DNA of 64,000 nucleotides. Origin: Planctomycetota bacterium. GTDB lineage: Bacteria > Planctomycetota > Planctomycetia > Pirellulales > Pirellulaceae. A model generated the notes under the pieces. The model searched no databases. It was given only the letters and a program-made list of their open reading frames with translations, and was not told the DNA's origin. Made by a program: the position numbers and the translations under genes. Shown piece after piece: positions 41,058-50,896 of the stretch. The first letter of the stretch is position 1. Each line of letters begins with the position of its first letter. The DNA lies in contig JACNKX010000053.1 in NCBI GenBank assembly GCA_014381825.1, positions 120,921-184,920 of the forward strand. Direction: 5' to 3'.

Positions 41058-42326
41058 CTAGCCAAGAACTTCCGCGATGCGGAGCAGTTGGTTGTATTTC
41101 GCTAAACGTTCGCTTCGCACGATCGATCCGATCTTAATTTGTTCGGCGGCGACGCCTACGGCCAAGTCGGCAATGGTTGTGTCCTCGGTTTCACCGCTGC
41201 GGGCTGACACGACTAAAGAATATCCGGCCTCACGAGCCACTTCGATCGCGCGAAGGGCTTCGGTGAGCGTGCCGATTTGATTGACTTTGATCAGGACACT
41301 GTTGCCAACACCCAGTTCGATCCCTTTTGCAATGCGACGCTCGTTCGTCGTGAAGAGGTCGTCGCCGACCAGTTGAATTCGATCGCCTAGTCGCTGAGTT
41401 AGCGTTCGCCAGCCGTCCCAATCCTCTTCGGCCAAACCATCTTCGATGCTGGTGATGGGGAACTCGTCTACCCAGGCTTCAAGTCGATCGATCATTTCAG
41501 CACCCGTCAGCGTCGTGTCTCGTTCCGTGACCAACCGATAAGTGCCGTCGTTCTGGAGAAAATGCGTCGCCGCGACGTCGAGCGCGATCGTGACGTCGTC
41601 ACCAGGACGAAGCCGTGCCGCTTCGATCGCTTGAACGACGAATGCCACTGCTTGGCGATTGCTTTCGAGACGCGGGCCATAGCCTCCTTCGTCGCCTACC
41701 AGGCGCCCTTCGAATCCCGACTTTGTAAGCAAATCGCCCAGCCGCCGATACACGCGGACAATCCACTCCAAACCAGTTCGATAATCTGGTGCTCCGCGAG
41801 GCGCGATCAAGACATCTTGAAAGTCGAGATTCCCGCCAGCGTGGAGGCCGCCGGAGATCATGTTGGTCATTGGGAGTGGGAGAGTAGGTGGGAGGTTAGA
41901 AGCGGAAGAAGGGAGGAGGTTGTTGATATGGCGGTACAGTGGGATCTGTTGCGAAGCAGCTGCGGCATGCGCAACCGCGAGTGAGACGCCGAGGAGCGCG
42001 TTGCCGCCGAGTTGCGACTTCTGCGGTGATGAATCGAGTCGTAAGAGTTCGGTGTCGATTGCTTGCTGATCGGTCGCGTCTTGTCCAACTAGGGCGGGAG
42101 CTAGTGTCTTATTGACGTTGTCGACAGCTTGTCCGACGCCTTGCCCGTCGAACCATGCAACCTGCGTGTCACGAAGTTCCAACGCCTCCGCAGCACCTGT
42201 ACTCGCGCCTGAGGGAACGATGGCGCGACCGAATGCTTTATTCGCGCAGGTTACTTCAACTTCGACCGTTGGCTTGCCTCGGCTGTCCAGGACTTCGCGG
42301 GCGTGGATCTTTGAGATGCTGCTCAC
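41058..42326 (-). CDS. Enolase-family protein, divergent
   Basis: 422 aa from GTG 42326, chosen because it matches the usual enolase start (SSISKIHAREVLDSRGKPT) and gives a GTGA overlap with the upstream kinase gene. Most active-site residues are present: His162, Glu213 (GDEGGYGP), metal ligands Asp250, Glu295, Asp322, and Lys347 and Lys398. Two differ: the Glu of HADNNVDIQE is Asp171 (LDFQDV), and the His of SHRSGE is Ala375 (SARSGETED). Residues 136-152 (low-complexity Pro/Ser/Leu) are coded by a purine-rich repeat-like stretch. It may be a true enolase with reduced or altered specificity; translational coupling to a small-molecule kinase hints at a different pathway. Confidence 0.85.
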   Translation of the reverse strand: MSSISKIHAREVLDSRGKPTVEVEVTCANKAFGRAIVPSGASTGAAEALELRDTQVAWFDGQGVGQAVDNVNKTLAPALVGQDATDQQAIDTELLRLDSSPQKSQLGGNALLGVSLAVAHAAAASQQIPLYRHINNLLPSSASNLPPTLPLPMTNMISGGLHAGGNLDFQDVLIAPRGAPDYRTGLEWIVRVYRRLGDLLTKSGFEGRLVGDEGGYGPRLESNRQAVAFVVQAIEAARLRPGDDVTIALDVAATHFLQNDGTYRLVTERDTTLTGAEMIDRLEAWVDEFPITSIEDGLAEEDWDGWRTLTQRLGDRIQLVGDDLFTTNERRIAKGIELGVGNSVLIKVNQIGTLTEALRAIEVAREAGYSLVVSARSGETEDTTIADLAVGVAAEQIKIGSIVRSERLAKYNQLLRIAEVLG

Positions 42327-43375
42327 AGTTGGTGATTCCTTCGTAGTGACGAACGGATGTGGTTCATAACGTCGTCGAACGACGCTTCTGAAGCGAGCAG
42401 CATGCATCGAGCACACTCTCGAACTTGGGCTCGTGCCGACTCGCTGAGATAATCGACCTGGCTCTTTCCGTCGATGCGAGCCAACATGCACGCCGCGAGG
42501 TTTTCCGCCGCTCGCTGCTCAATCGCCGGCAGCTCGCCATTCGACACGAGCCTACTAAACTCATCGGAGTACGCCGATCGGAAGGCATCGATCAACGCCA
42601 AGTAAGTCGAAGATTCATCGCCAGCTCGGAAAGCCTTTAGCACCAGATGACTCAGAAAAAAACCGATGTCGAATGCCGGATCACCGAAGTGTCCGACTTC
42701 GAAGTCGATCAAGACAAGTCCGTGTTCGTGAACGAGCAGGTTCTTCGGGCTGAAATCGCCGTGTACCAGGCAGTGGATTGAAGAATCAAGCGAGTCTGTT
42801 AAGCGATCGATTGCCGGAACAAGATCAGTGTGGACGCGAGCGACTTCTCGGTAGTAAGGATCGACACGCAGATCGTGAAAGAATTGTCGATCGTGCAAGC
42901 TGTTTGGAATCAAGCGGCCGTTCCAAGTGCCACCGTGCAGTCGGCCCATCAGCCAGCCGCACGAATGAGCAACGTCTTCGATGATCTCGCCTCGCAACAA
43001 TCGTTGCTTCCATGTTTCATGATTCGCGACGGCGGACATGCCGTATAGAAAGTTGTCTGTGTCCGTGAAGAGGACGTCGGGAGTCGCGATTGGAACACGT
43101 GGGGTCGTGGAAGAATCCGTCAGCAACTGCGTGCAGACACGCATCGTTTCGACTTCGCGCCAGATTCGCTCAACGCTGCAAAACCACGGGGCAGCGACTC
43201 GCAACTGTTCGCGAGCCTGCTTTAAGACAAAGTCCGATTCGGTCGAACGCGTCACATAAAGAACGAAGTTCGACACACCGCCCGGTAACTCGCGAACCGA
43301 GACATCTTCGTTGGGTAAAAGCCGCCCCTGCTCTTGGAGGTAAGCTGCTGCGGAGTGCTCGTCGATTAACTGCAT
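42323..43375 (-). CDS. Aminoglycoside-phosphotransferase-fold small-molecule kinase
   Basis: 350 aa from ATG 43375 (a TTG 21 nt earlier is less likely). Motifs of the APH/choline kinase/MTR kinase fold: FVLKQARE (ATP-binding Lys), CLVHGDFSPKNLLV (catalytic loop with Asp), VLIDFEVGHFGDPAFDIGF (metal-binding Asp). The N-terminus (LPGGVSNFVLYVT, then WFCSVERIWREVE) recalls 5-methylthioribose kinase. The substrate cannot be told from sequence. The stop overlaps the enolase-like start in GTGA, so both are made together. Confidence 0.8.
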   Translation of the reverse strand: MQLIDEHSAAAYLQEQGRLLPNEDVSVRELPGGVSNFVLYVTRSTESDFVLKQAREQLRVAAPWFCSVERIWREVETMRVCTQLLTDSSTTPRVPIATPDVLFTDTDNFLYGMSAVANHETWKQRLLRGEIIEDVAHSCGWLMGRLHGGTWNGRLIPNSLHDRQFFHDLRVDPYYREVARVHTDLVPAIDRLTDSLDSSIHCLVHGDFSPKNLLVHEHGLVLIDFEVGHFGDPAFDIGFFLSHLVLKAFRAGDESSTYLALIDAFRSAYSDEFSRLVSNGELPAIEQRAAENLAACMLARIDGKSQVDYLSESARAQVRECARCMLLASEASFDDVMNHIRSSLRRNHQL

Positions 43376-43414
43376 CGCGCCAGTATATCGCGCCAAGCGA
43401 GAACGGGACGTGGT

Positions 43415-45289
43415 CTAACGACTTCGCCCAGCCGTTCTAGCCCAAATCTCCGCGACCTTCTCTGGGCTTGCTCCGTAGCTGTTGACGAACAGCTTGTTGA
43501 AATCCTCTCCGGCTCGCAGACCATCAATAATGGCATTGAACCGCTTCGAGTCTTTCATCAAACCGGTGACAAAGCTAAAGCTGGCGATGTCCGAGTCCTC
43601 GGGAGGCAGCTTGCCGGTCAAGAAGTCTGCGGGTTTGGTCATCTTCGCTAGTGCTGGTCCCAAGCCGCTCTTCCAAGCTGCGACGCGAGGGTCTTTTGCG
43701 GCGAGACGTGATGCAGCAACGCGGGCGCATCCCTCAGAGAACCAACGCGGCGGATTGTTCAAGCTGGCCATGTAGGTCCCGGCGATCTGTTGAGCGATCA
43801 AGCCATCAAGCGTGTAGGACGCATCGTTTGGCGGAATGATGGCACCGTATGCGTCGATGATGCTGAAATTCCAATGTCCGCGCCACTCTTTAGGCAACTC
43901 GCGTTTCTCGACCATCTGTCCGAACTCGCTGTAGTCGTAACGCTGTTTGAACAGAAACAACGACATGCGGCCTTTGATTAACGGTTCGTTGGAACGTGCG
44001 CCAAACATCGGAGCGACTTTCGGCGTCAGCTCTTCGGCCTTCTTGCCATATTCCTCCAGCGTTGCCGGGCCGACGTTGCCAACCACGAAAAAGTTCTTTG
44101 TCTCGAATTGGTCGGCCTTGGCGTTCGCCATCCCAAGATTCCAGTTCTTTAACGCGAGTTCCATCCGATCCGCACTGAGTTGCTCGTGGGTAGAGTTCCT
44201 TGCTTTGTCCAACGCGGCGACTTGATCGATGTCCATGTTGGGATTCGGTCCGTCGAACGTCGCTCCTTCAGCAATCCATTTCTCGAACTTCGCGATGACA
44301 GCGTCGGAGAGCGCCGGGCGTCCCATCGGCATCTGCGGCTCGCCACCCTCGCCTTTGAGACGCTGGATAATCAAACTGTTTGCTGGCTGACGAGCGATGA
44401 AAGGAACACCACTGTCGCCGCCGCGCAACATGCGTTGAAATGAAGTCATGTTCAGGTTGCCGCGAGCGTTGCGAACATTGACGTGACAGCCGAAGCAGTT
44501 GGCGGAAAGCGCAGGCGCAATGTCTCGCGCGAAGCTGACCGACTCGTTTCCAGTCGCAGCGACCACGGTTGCAGTCGGCGTGGGCGTGTTGCCGCCAGCT
44601 GTTGCGAACATATTCAGATTGTCCTGCGGGCTCTCGCCGTCATACTTTGCCCCGGCAGCGATCCAGTTCTTTAATGACGTAAACTCTTGAGGTGTGAGAC
44701 TGCCGCCTCGCGGCATGTCTCCGCTCTCGATGACTTCGACGATACGGCTGCCGGCAGGATCATTCGGAAAAATCACGACGCCTGTCTCCGACCCTTGCAT
44801 CAGCGCGGCGTAGTTCGCCATGTTGAACTTGCCCCGTGTTCCATCGACGTGACACTTGCCACACTTGGCGACTAACATCGGCGCAACGTCTTTCACGAAA
44901 CTTGATCCGCCACCGGCGGGCGAAGGGCTTGGCATCGGCGCTGCAGGTTTAAGCTCGGGTAGCGGTGGCAGCTCGATGCCTTCCAATTCAAGCAAGGCGT
45001 GTGTACGCACGAACTTCTTGTGCAGGTCTTCCAACGCGCGGAGGACGTCGGCGTCGCCGCTGGCGGCAAGTTTCTCGAATCGAGCGTGAAGTTCAGCGAG
45101 CCCTTCGGCCGATTTCGCGAATTGATCGCGCCCGAACAGACTGGTGGATTTGTTCAACGCAATCGAGACAGCGGTTAACTCGCTTCGTTGCTCAGGGCTA
45201 ATAGCGGCATCAACCGGAGCGGCGATGCTGCAAAGCACTACGAAGGCCGCGAAAAGGCTTGTGAGCGTCGACAACTTTCGAGAGATCAT
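43415..45289 (-). CDS. Secreted protein with two cytochrome-c-like domains
   Basis: 624 aa. Signal peptide at 1-28 (LTSLFAAFVVLCSIAAPVDA). Two planctomycete cytochrome-c-type domains each carry a heme motif: SFVKDVAPMLVAKCGKCHVDG and SFARDIAPALSANCFGCHVNV, with possible distal Met ligands in SGDMPRGG and EPQMPMGRP. A helical domain of about 60 residues precedes them. The C-terminal 270 residues resemble DUF1570-like putative peptidase domains (RYDYSEFGQ, GLIAQQIAGTYMASLNNPPRWFSEGCARV) but without a clear HExxH. It probably acts in electron transfer or wall processing outside the cell. Confidence 0.85.
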   Translation of the reverse strand: MISRKLSTLTSLFAAFVVLCSIAAPVDAAISPEQRSELTAVSIALNKSTSLFGRDQFAKSAEGLAELHARFEKLAASGDADVLRALEDLHKKFVRTHALLELEGIELPPLPELKPAAPMPSPSPAGGGSSFVKDVAPMLVAKCGKCHVDGTRGKFNMANYAALMQGSETGVVIFPNDPAGSRIVEVIESGDMPRGGSLTPQEFTSLKNWIAAGAKYDGESPQDNLNMFATAGGNTPTPTATVVAATGNESVSFARDIAPALSANCFGCHVNVRNARGNLNMTSFQRMLRGGDSGVPFIARQPANSLIIQRLKGEGGEPQMPMGRPALSDAVIAKFEKWIAEGATFDGPNPNMDIDQVAALDKARNSTHEQLSADRMELALKNWNLGMANAKADQFETKNFFVVGNVGPATLEEYGKKAEELTPKVAPMFGARSNEPLIKGRMSLFLFKQRYDYSEFGQMVEKRELPKEWRGHWNFSIIDAYGAIIPPNDASYTLDGLIAQQIAGTYMASLNNPPRWFSEGCARVAASRLAAKDPRVAAWKSGLGPALAKMTKPADFLTGKLPPEDSDIASFSFVTGLMKDSKRFNAIIDGLRAGEDFNKLFVNSYGASPEKVAEIWARTAGRSR

Positions 45290-45444
45290 GTCCGTCCTTT
45301 CATCGATGATACTGGCCCAACTGGTGGGTCGAACTTCGATTATAAAGCAACATGCAAGCTAACGACAGGTTTGTTGAATCGTCCGCAAGCCTGCTGCTGT
45401 GTTAGAACGAACGGAAGCGACGAAAGTACTCACGTAGCAGTGGG

Positions 45445-46143
45445 TTACTTGTTTCTGTGCCGACGCCGTGACGAGGAATTGCGGCGGCTCTTCCTCCGGC
45501 CACGATATCCGTACTCGATGGCGAACCACTCGGCAAAACGCTCGCGGTCGCGATAGCCGGTGTTTCTTTCGTCGAGAAGATGTCCCAACTCGTGAATTAG
45601 TACATTGTTAAGATAGAAGTCGCGGATCGTCGCTGGGGTCCAAGTCAGCCGCCAGAACGAGCCTCCCTGATGCCCCCACTTCCCGCCGAAGAGCCGAGTT
45701 TCATGGTATTCCGCCGGTCGCGGGGGCCGCCCGAAGTACTCGACGAGTTCGGATTCAACCGGGTACAGGTAAAGTGCTCGTCCCCATTGCATGCCGTAAC
45801 ACGGAAAAGATCGCTTTTTCCGCGTCATGCGGCTCAGCTGGACCACTTGAACTGGGGCTGTGAACTTGGCGGGTAGGTCACTTAATCGTTGGCGAATGTC
45901 AGTTTCGGAGACTACGTGCCGATAGCCCGGCCCTGGTTCCTGAGTTACGACGTCGAATGAGTCGGTGCATCGCTCATGTGGTTCATACCAGTCTTCGGGT
46001 GGAATGAAAGGCCCGTGATCTTGGCCGACACGCCCGCGTGAACGTTTAGCGACGGCGATCGATTTTTGGATAGCCTTTGGCAAAGCCGTCGTCGATCGCC
46101 GCGAGTTTCGGTTCTTCAAATTCGCTGTCGGACGTCGTTTCAT
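45445..46143 (-). CDS. Basic protein with HELGH metallopeptidase-like motif
   Basis: 232 aa from ATG 46143 (GAGG 9 nt upstream). The end contains VLIHELGHLLDERNTGYRDRERFAEWFAIEYGY, an HExxH zinc motif with a downstream Glu (FAEWFA), as in minimal zincin peptidases. The N- and C-termini are very basic (TAIL: RGRRKSRRNSSSRRRHRNK), suggesting nucleic acid or ribosome contact. No signal peptide. Family unknown; could be a small housekeeping peptidase or a relative of SprT-like proteins. Confidence 0.75.
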   Translation of the reverse strand: MKRRPTANLKNRNSRRSTTALPKAIQKSIAVAKRSRGRVGQDHGPFIPPEDWYEPHERCTDSFDVVTQEPGPGYRHVVSETDIRQRLSDLPAKFTAPVQVVQLSRMTRKKRSFPCYGMQWGRALYLYPVESELVEYFGRPPRPAEYHETRLFGGKWGHQGGSFWRLTWTPATIRDFYLNNVLIHELGHLLDERNTGYRDRERFAEWFAIEYGYRGRRKSRRNSSSRRRHRNK

Positions 46144-46503
46144 GGTAAGCGACCTCACGGATTTGCAAATGCGGTTCCTTGGGTGACACCAAGAGACATC
46201 CGTTCAGAAACAACGCCACCAATTCGATCCGTCAGTCGAAAGAACCCGGGAAAAGACCGATCTCAAACCCCATAAAAAGCCTAGGGGAAAAACCAGTGGA
46301 AAAACTAGTGAACATCGTAAGTCGCTGTTGTAGTGTGACTTGCGGTTTTTGAAGTGCGACTTACGTCGACGAAGCAGCTGTTCAAATGGGCGATTTAGCG
46401 AGAATGCTTAGACCCGATTCCGAGAGCCAAACGCCCGAACGCGAGTCCTTCAAGCCCATCGTGACGACCGCAGAGGGGCACCGAGTGAGTTTATCGCGCC
46501 GCG
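46144..46503. other. Intergenic region with a 10-bp inverted repeat
   Basis: Lies upstream of the HELGH gene (minus strand). CGTAAGTCGC (46316-46325) and GCGACTTACG (46356-46365) are perfect inverted copies 30 nt apart, with a related TGTGACTTGCG between them. This could be an operator pair. A 50-codon open frame (46386 on) overlaps the kinase gene end and I do not trust it. Confidence 0.4.
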
Positions 46504-48114
46504 TTACGCGGTACTCTCGCGATACGGTGAAGAAGGTATTGGGTTAGGCTTCTCGGGTGTATCACCCGTATCACCGGACGACGCCAGCACGGCAATGATT
46601 ACAACAACGACGACAATACCAGCGGCGATGGCTCCCCAGGCCCAGACCGGCAGCGGCTGCTTTCTGGCTGCCTTCGATTTCTTGGCCGAACGGCTTCCAC
46701 GACCGCGAACGCGCGAAGCGACTGATCGCTCGGCTTCGATTCCCAAGTTAAGTGTTCCGCTGTCGTCGTAAGGCGTAATCGGCGAATCGTCGTCAATGAT
46801 TTGGACTTCCAGTGCGTCGTCGAGATCCTCCGCGTTCGCTTGGCTCACTACTGTGCCACGATCTCGGTCCGATGCAGTGTCTTCCAAGGCGGCGTTGAAA
46901 GGCGCACTCTCGCTCGCTGCTGAACTTGCTTGGGATGTAGTATTGCTATCGACCCCCGAGTTTCCGGTCGCCGAGATATCATCGCCGACGCGCGAACGAC
47001 GACCGCCCGCCGAATCGGCGACCGTCCCCGCCGTCACCTGCTGAACCGATCGCGCTGTGGCTGCATCAGTTGCGCTCGTTCGACTCGCGCGCCAGGCTTC
47101 GAGGTCAGTTACAACTTCGCTGCACGACTGATAGCGGCTGTCGGCCTTCTTCTGAATCATCTTTACACAGATTTCGACCAGCTCGCGTGGACAGTCGGGA
47201 CGATCATCACGGATGTCTGGCGGCATTTGGGTCTGATGCCGTGCGATTCGTTGAGCGAGTGTGCCTTCGTTGAACGGGGCGTGTCCAGTGAGGGTGAAAT
47301 AGAAGGTGCAACCAAGTCCGTAGATGTCAGCTCGCCCGTCGACCTCGTGGCTGTTGATGGCTTGTTCGGGAGCAAGATAGTCAGCCGTTCCAAGTACGTT
47401 CTCGTTATGTTGAATGGTGAGCGACGCACTTTCATCTTCGGCGAACAGTGCCAGTCCAAGATCGAGAATCTTGACGACTCCTTCCTCGTCGACGAGTAAA
47501 TTGGCGGGTTTGACGTCGCGGTGGATCAGGCCTTCTTGGTGTGAATAAGCGAGCCCAAGAGCTGCTTGCGATATGTAATCAGCCGCCTGCTCATAGCTCA
47601 GCGCTCCCTGATCGTTCACGATGTTCTGAAGGTCCTCGCCTTTTACAAACTCCATGACGAGATAGTGCGTGTCCCCCGCGTTATCGACGTCGTAGGCTCG
47701 GACGACGTTGGGATGTTCAAGGGCCGCGGTCGCCTGTGCTTCGCGATGGAACCGCTCCAAGTAGGACGAGTCCCCGATACGGCTTTTCGGCAACACTTTG
47801 ATCGCACGTTGGCGGCGCATCAACATGTGTTCCGCCAAATAGACGCTACTCATTCCGCCCGTCCCGATGTGCCCGAGCAGCTTGTACTTGCCGAGAAAGA
47901 ACCCTTTGTATTTGCGGTCGAACAGCTTGCCGCAGTGCCAATCCGTTAGCAGTCCGTCTTTGACCAAACAGTCTGCGACGACTTCGGTATCCGTCGGCAT
48001 TTGGCCGTCGTGTTCGGACTTGCACTTCAGCAGCGTCGCGCGAAGCTCGTCGGGATCAACCAACTTGCTCCGTTGAACGAGTTCGAGAAAGTTCTTTACG
48101 CTGGGCGTGGCCAT
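46504..48114 (-). CDS. Membrane Ser/Thr protein kinase (PknB-like)
   Basis: 536 aa. Residues 1-70 are the helical extension shared with the pseudokinase at 29082. Kinase domain at 76-330: glycine loop [12 protein letters not shown], Lys106 (RAIKVL), catalytic loop [10 protein letters not shown] (198 on), DLG in place of DFG (218-220), [10 protein letters not shown], and [20 protein letters not shown] Ser/Asp-rich linker leads to a membrane span at about 494-516 ([21 protein letters not shown]) and a short tail outside. It should be active. Targets may include FHA proteins such as the one at 34282; this is inference. Confidence 0.93.
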   Translation of the reverse strand: MATPSVKNFLELVQRSKLVDPDELRATLLKCKSEHDGQMPTDTEVVADCLVKDGLLTDWHCGKLFDRKYKGFFLGKYKLLGHIGTGGMSSVYLAEHMLMRRQRAIKVLPKSRIGDSSYLERFHREAQATAALEHPNVVRAYDVDNAGDTHYLVMEFVKGEDLQNIVNDQGALSYEQAADYISQAALGLAYSHQEGLIHRDVKPANLLVDEEGVVKILDLGLALFAEDESASLTIQHNENVLGTADYLAPEQAINSHEVDGRADIYGLGCTFYFTLTGHAPFNEGTLAQRIARHQTQMPPDIRDDRPDCPRELVEICVKMIQKKADSRYQSCSEVVTDLEAWRASRTSATDAATARSVQQVTAGTVADSAGGRRSRVGDDISATGNSGVDSNTTSQASSAASESAPFNAALEDTASDRDRGTVVSQANAEDLDDALEVQIIDDDSPITPYDDSGTLNLGIEAERSVASRVRGRGSRSAKKSKAARKQPLPVWAWGAIAAGIVVVVVIIAVLASSGDTGDTPEKPNPIPSSPYRESTA

Positions 48115-48358
48115 TCGATTGTGGACCGCCTGAAGGCACTGCTGTTAGCGTGGACAGAATACCAATGAGTTTGCAACTAGCCTCAGATTATCAGGGATCG
48201 TGTGAGAATACCAGCTTCAGCCCCGCCACGTAAACCTCTCGCCGCTTGTGTTCGGCCGCAGATTTGTCAGAATCTCTGGTCCGCTCGTTGAAGCGGCTGC
48301 CGGATCTAGCGAGCTGAATTCCCGCGAGCTGATTCTGGCCATCGGAATACAGGCTTGA

Positions 48359-48592
48359 ATGTCGACTCACGAAACGATTCTTTACACTCGCCAGGGCTGC
48401 CACTTGTGTGATGACGCCCACGAGATTCTTCGGCGGCATGGCTTGGTGCCGCGGTCCGTTGATATCGATTGCGACCCAGAGCTCGTGGCGAAGTACACCG
48501 AGTGCGTGCCCGTTGTCGTTATCGACGGTCAGGAACGCTTTCGTGGCCGGGTGAACGAAATCCTGTTGAGACGATTGTTAAGCGGGCGTTAA
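48359..48592 (+). CDS. Glutaredoxin-like protein
   Basis: 77 aa with the redox motif GCHLCDD (Cys14, Cys17) after the strand TILYTR, and the cis-proline phrase CVPVVVIDG. This is the short glutaredoxin-like (DUF836-type) form. It precedes the glycosyltransferase by 21 nt and the ThiO gene further on; the three likely form one operon. Confidence 0.88.
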   Translation: MSTHETILYTRQGCHLCDDAHEILRRHGLVPRSVDIDCDPELVAKYTECVPVVVIDGQERFRGRVNEILLRRLLSGR

Positions 48593-48613
48593 TCTTCGCG
48601 AAGGACTTAAGCC

Positions 48614-49273
48614 TTGGACTGTTTCGGAATGTTTGCGAAATACTGGGAACTGGGCGAAGTTAAAACGCGGCTCGCGGCGACACTGGGTAACGACTCGGCA
48701 AGTGAAATCTATCGCAGTTTCGTCTCAACTCTGGTGCAACGGTTCAGCCATCGTGCCGATCGACGCGTATTGTGTTTCACCCCAGAGGAGCACGCGGACT
48801 CATTCCGTGCGTTCGCCGGCCAGGACTGGATCATTCAATCACAGTCAACCGGTGACCTTGGTTCGCGAATGACGTCGTTTTTTGATTCCTGCTTCCGCGA
48901 GGACGCAGAACGAGTGGTGTTGATCGGTTCGGACAGCCCGTCGATGCCGGTCGAATATGTCGATTCGGCTTTTGGTCTTCTCCGCGAAACTGATGTGGTC
49001 TTGGGGCCTACGGACGATGGAGGTTACTACCTGGTTGGCGTGTCCCGAGCTGGGACGGCCATCTTCGAAGATATCGATTGGAGTACGCCCCGCGTGTGGG
49101 AGCAAACGATTGCGCGGATAGGCGAGTTGAGGTTGTCTTACGAATCGTTGCCACAGTGGTACGATGTAGACGAATCAGCAGATTTGGAGCGACTGCGAAA
49201 CGAACTCTTGCAGATCGCGAACGACGACCCGGCGTTAAGTGAATTACTCGCCGCAATCAACCGTATTCTTTGA
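48614..49273 (+). CDS. DUF2064/TIGR04282-type glycosyltransferase
   Basis: 219 aa, TTG start with AAGGA 8 nt upstream. It begins LDCFGMFAKYWELGEVKTRLA, corresponding to the family start (MAKxPxxGxVKTRL). Later motifs VLIGSDSPSMP and VLGPTDDGGYYLVG are typical of this GT-A nucleotide-sugar transferase group, which is often linked to arsenosugar or lipid modification. The Asp pair in GSDSP should bind the metal. The substrate here is unknown. Confidence 0.85.
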   Translation: MDCFGMFAKYWELGEVKTRLAATLGNDSASEIYRSFVSTLVQRFSHRADRRVLCFTPEEHADSFRAFAGQDWIIQSQSTGDLGSRMTSFFDSCFREDAERVVLIGSDSPSMPVEYVDSAFGLLRETDVVLGPTDDGGYYLVGVSRAGTAIFEDIDWSTPRVWEQTIARIGELRLSYESLPQWYDVDESADLERLRNELLQIANDDPALSELLAAINRIL

Positions 49274-49285
49274 CTCGAGTTCCAC

Positions 49286-50413
49286 GTGTCAGCTTCTTCA
49301 GTACCGGATTGTTTGATCGTCGGCGGCGGCGTCATTGGGCTTTCGCTGGCATATGAGCTGGCGAATCATGGTGCGACGGTCGAAGTAATCGATCGCGGTC
49401 CGATCGGTCGAGAAGCTTCTTGGGCTGGCGCGGGGATCTTGCCGCCGGCGAATCTCGCGACGGCGATTGATCCGCTCGATCGATTGCGAGCACTGAGCCA
49501 CCAGTTGTATCGTGAATGGTCCGATCGCCTGCGTGAAGAGACCGGCATCGACAACGGATACCGCGAATGCGGCGGCTTGTACTTGGCTCGTAGCGTCGGC
49601 GAAGTTGCCTCGCTGCACGCCTTCGCGGCGATGCTGCGTGAGCTAGAAATCGAGATCGAACGGTTGTCGCTCGCCGAGGTGGCCGAGATGGAACCAGCGC
49701 TTCGCGAACTCGCCACCGGTGAACTAGAGGCGGCATATTCATTGCCGGGCGAAGCTCAGCTCCGCAACCCAGATCATCTGCGAGCCCTCGCGTTGGCATG
49801 TGGCCAGCTTGGCGTTCAGATTCGGTCAAATTGCGAGGCGACAGGGTTCGACTACTCTAACGGACGTATGACTGGAGTGCGTACAAACACCGGTTCGCTG
49901 CACGCGGATCGATATTGCCTCGCGTCGGGTGCCTGGACTCAACAGCTGTTAAAGCAGCTCGGCGTTACGACCGGCATCATGCCGATTCGTGGCCAGATGG
50001 TATTGTTCAAATGCGATACTCCTCCGTTTAGTCGCGTGCTGAATGAAGGGCCTCGTTATCTGGTCCCGCGCGACGACGGTCGTGTGTTGGTTGGTTCGAC
50101 CGAGGAAGAAGCCGGCTTCGATAAGAGTACGACCGAAGAGGCCATCGACGAGTTAGCTGCCCTCGCTCGGCAACTCGTGCCAGCATTGCGAGCAGCACCG
50201 ATCGAGAACAGTTGGGCAGGACTTCGTCCCGGCTCGTTCGACGGCTTCCCCTACATCGGCCAGATGCCGGGGCTCGATAATGCCTTCGCGGCGGCCGGCC
50301 ATTATCGTAGCGGCCTGCACATGTCTCCCGGGACGGCGGTCGTGTTGCGCCAGCTGATACTCGGCGAAGAGCCAGCAATTGATCTGACCCCGTTTCGTGT
50401 CGGGCGAGGATAG
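49286..50413 (+). CDS. thiO: Glycine oxidase ThiO-like FAD amine oxidase
   Basis: 375 aa, GTG start, 12 nt after the glycosyltransferase. DAO-type flavoprotein: FAD motif CLIVGGGVIGLSLAYELANHG, GREASWAGAGIL, RGQMVLFK, and the C-terminal ENSWAGLRPGSFDGFPYIG with AAGHYRSGLHMSPGTA. ThiO makes the imine intermediate for the thiazole half of thiamine. No other thiamine gene is near, so an oxidase for another small amine is possible. It converges with the zinc-ribbon gene. Confidence 0.85.
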   Translation: MSASSVPDCLIVGGGVIGLSLAYELANHGATVEVIDRGPIGREASWAGAGILPPANLATAIDPLDRLRALSHQLYREWSDRLREETGIDNGYRECGGLYLARSVGEVASLHAFAAMLRELEIEIERLSLAEVAEMEPALRELATGELEAAYSLPGEAQLRNPDHLRALALACGQLGVQIRSNCEATGFDYSNGRMTGVRTNTGSLHADRYCLASGAWTQQLLKQLGVTTGIMPIRGQMVLFKCDTPPFSRVLNEGPRYLVPRDDGRVLVGSTEEEAGFDKSTTEEAIDELAALARQLVPALRAAPIENSWAGLRPGSFDGFPYIGQMPGLDNAFAAAGHYRSGLHMSPGTAVVLRQLILGEEPAIDLTPFRVGRG

Positions 50414-50434
50414 ATCGGCCCGTGTAAACAGCTG

Positions 50435-50896
50435 CTATTGCTCTTCGTTCTGCGCCTCAAGGATCGCACGGAAAAAGAGCATGACTTGACCGGGTGTCAC
50501 ATTCGCTCGCATTGCCGTGTCTTGCGCGACGGTTTCGAGTTCTTCTCCGGAATCGATTCGTGTAAAGAATTGTTCCATGTGCGGATTCAGACGCTCCACG
50601 TCCGCCTCGGTAAGCGTCGGAGCAGTCGCACCCAGTGGAACTGCTGGCATCGTCAGACAAAAGATGTAACGGAAGATGTTATTCAAGACAAAGAACGGTG
50701 CCACGATGAATGAGATTATTCCGAGCCAGCCGATCAGCACGGTAATCCCGGTATAGCTCCAAAACGTGCTATGGATGCACGACTTGCAGAGATTTCCCTC
50801 CATGCTCCGCGAGAACCGCATCACCAGAGCGCCGATATTTTGATAGAAGGCAACGTACTTCGTGGGTGCTTCAATGCCACACTTTTGACAGAACAT
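50435..50896 (-). CDS. Small zinc-ribbon membrane protein
   Basis: 153 aa from MFCQKCGIEAPTKYV (ATG 50896). Zinc ligands CQKC at the start and CKSC near residue 38. A hydrophobic region of about 45 residues follows (TGITVLIGWLGIISFIVAPFFVLNNIF). The tail is soluble and acidic. Such small zinc-ribbon membrane proteins are common in planctomycetes; function unknown. Confidence 0.75.
   Translation of the reverse strand: MFCQKCGIEAPTKYVAFYQNIGALVMRFSRSMEGNLCKSCIHSTFWSYTGITVLIGWLGIISFIVAPFFVLNNIFRYIFCLTMPAVPLGATAPTLTEADVERLNPHMEQFFTRIDSGEELETVAQDTAMRANVTPGQVMLFFRAILEAQNEEQ

Noticed and set aside
40361..41065. 234-codon minus-strand open frame over the end of the restriction-modification gene
   Set aside because: Antisense to a well-supported gene and without recognisable motifs.
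42327..42491. N-terminal extension of the enolase
   Set aside because: The extra 55 residues lie inside the kinase gene and do not look like enolase; the GTG at 42326 gives the normal start.
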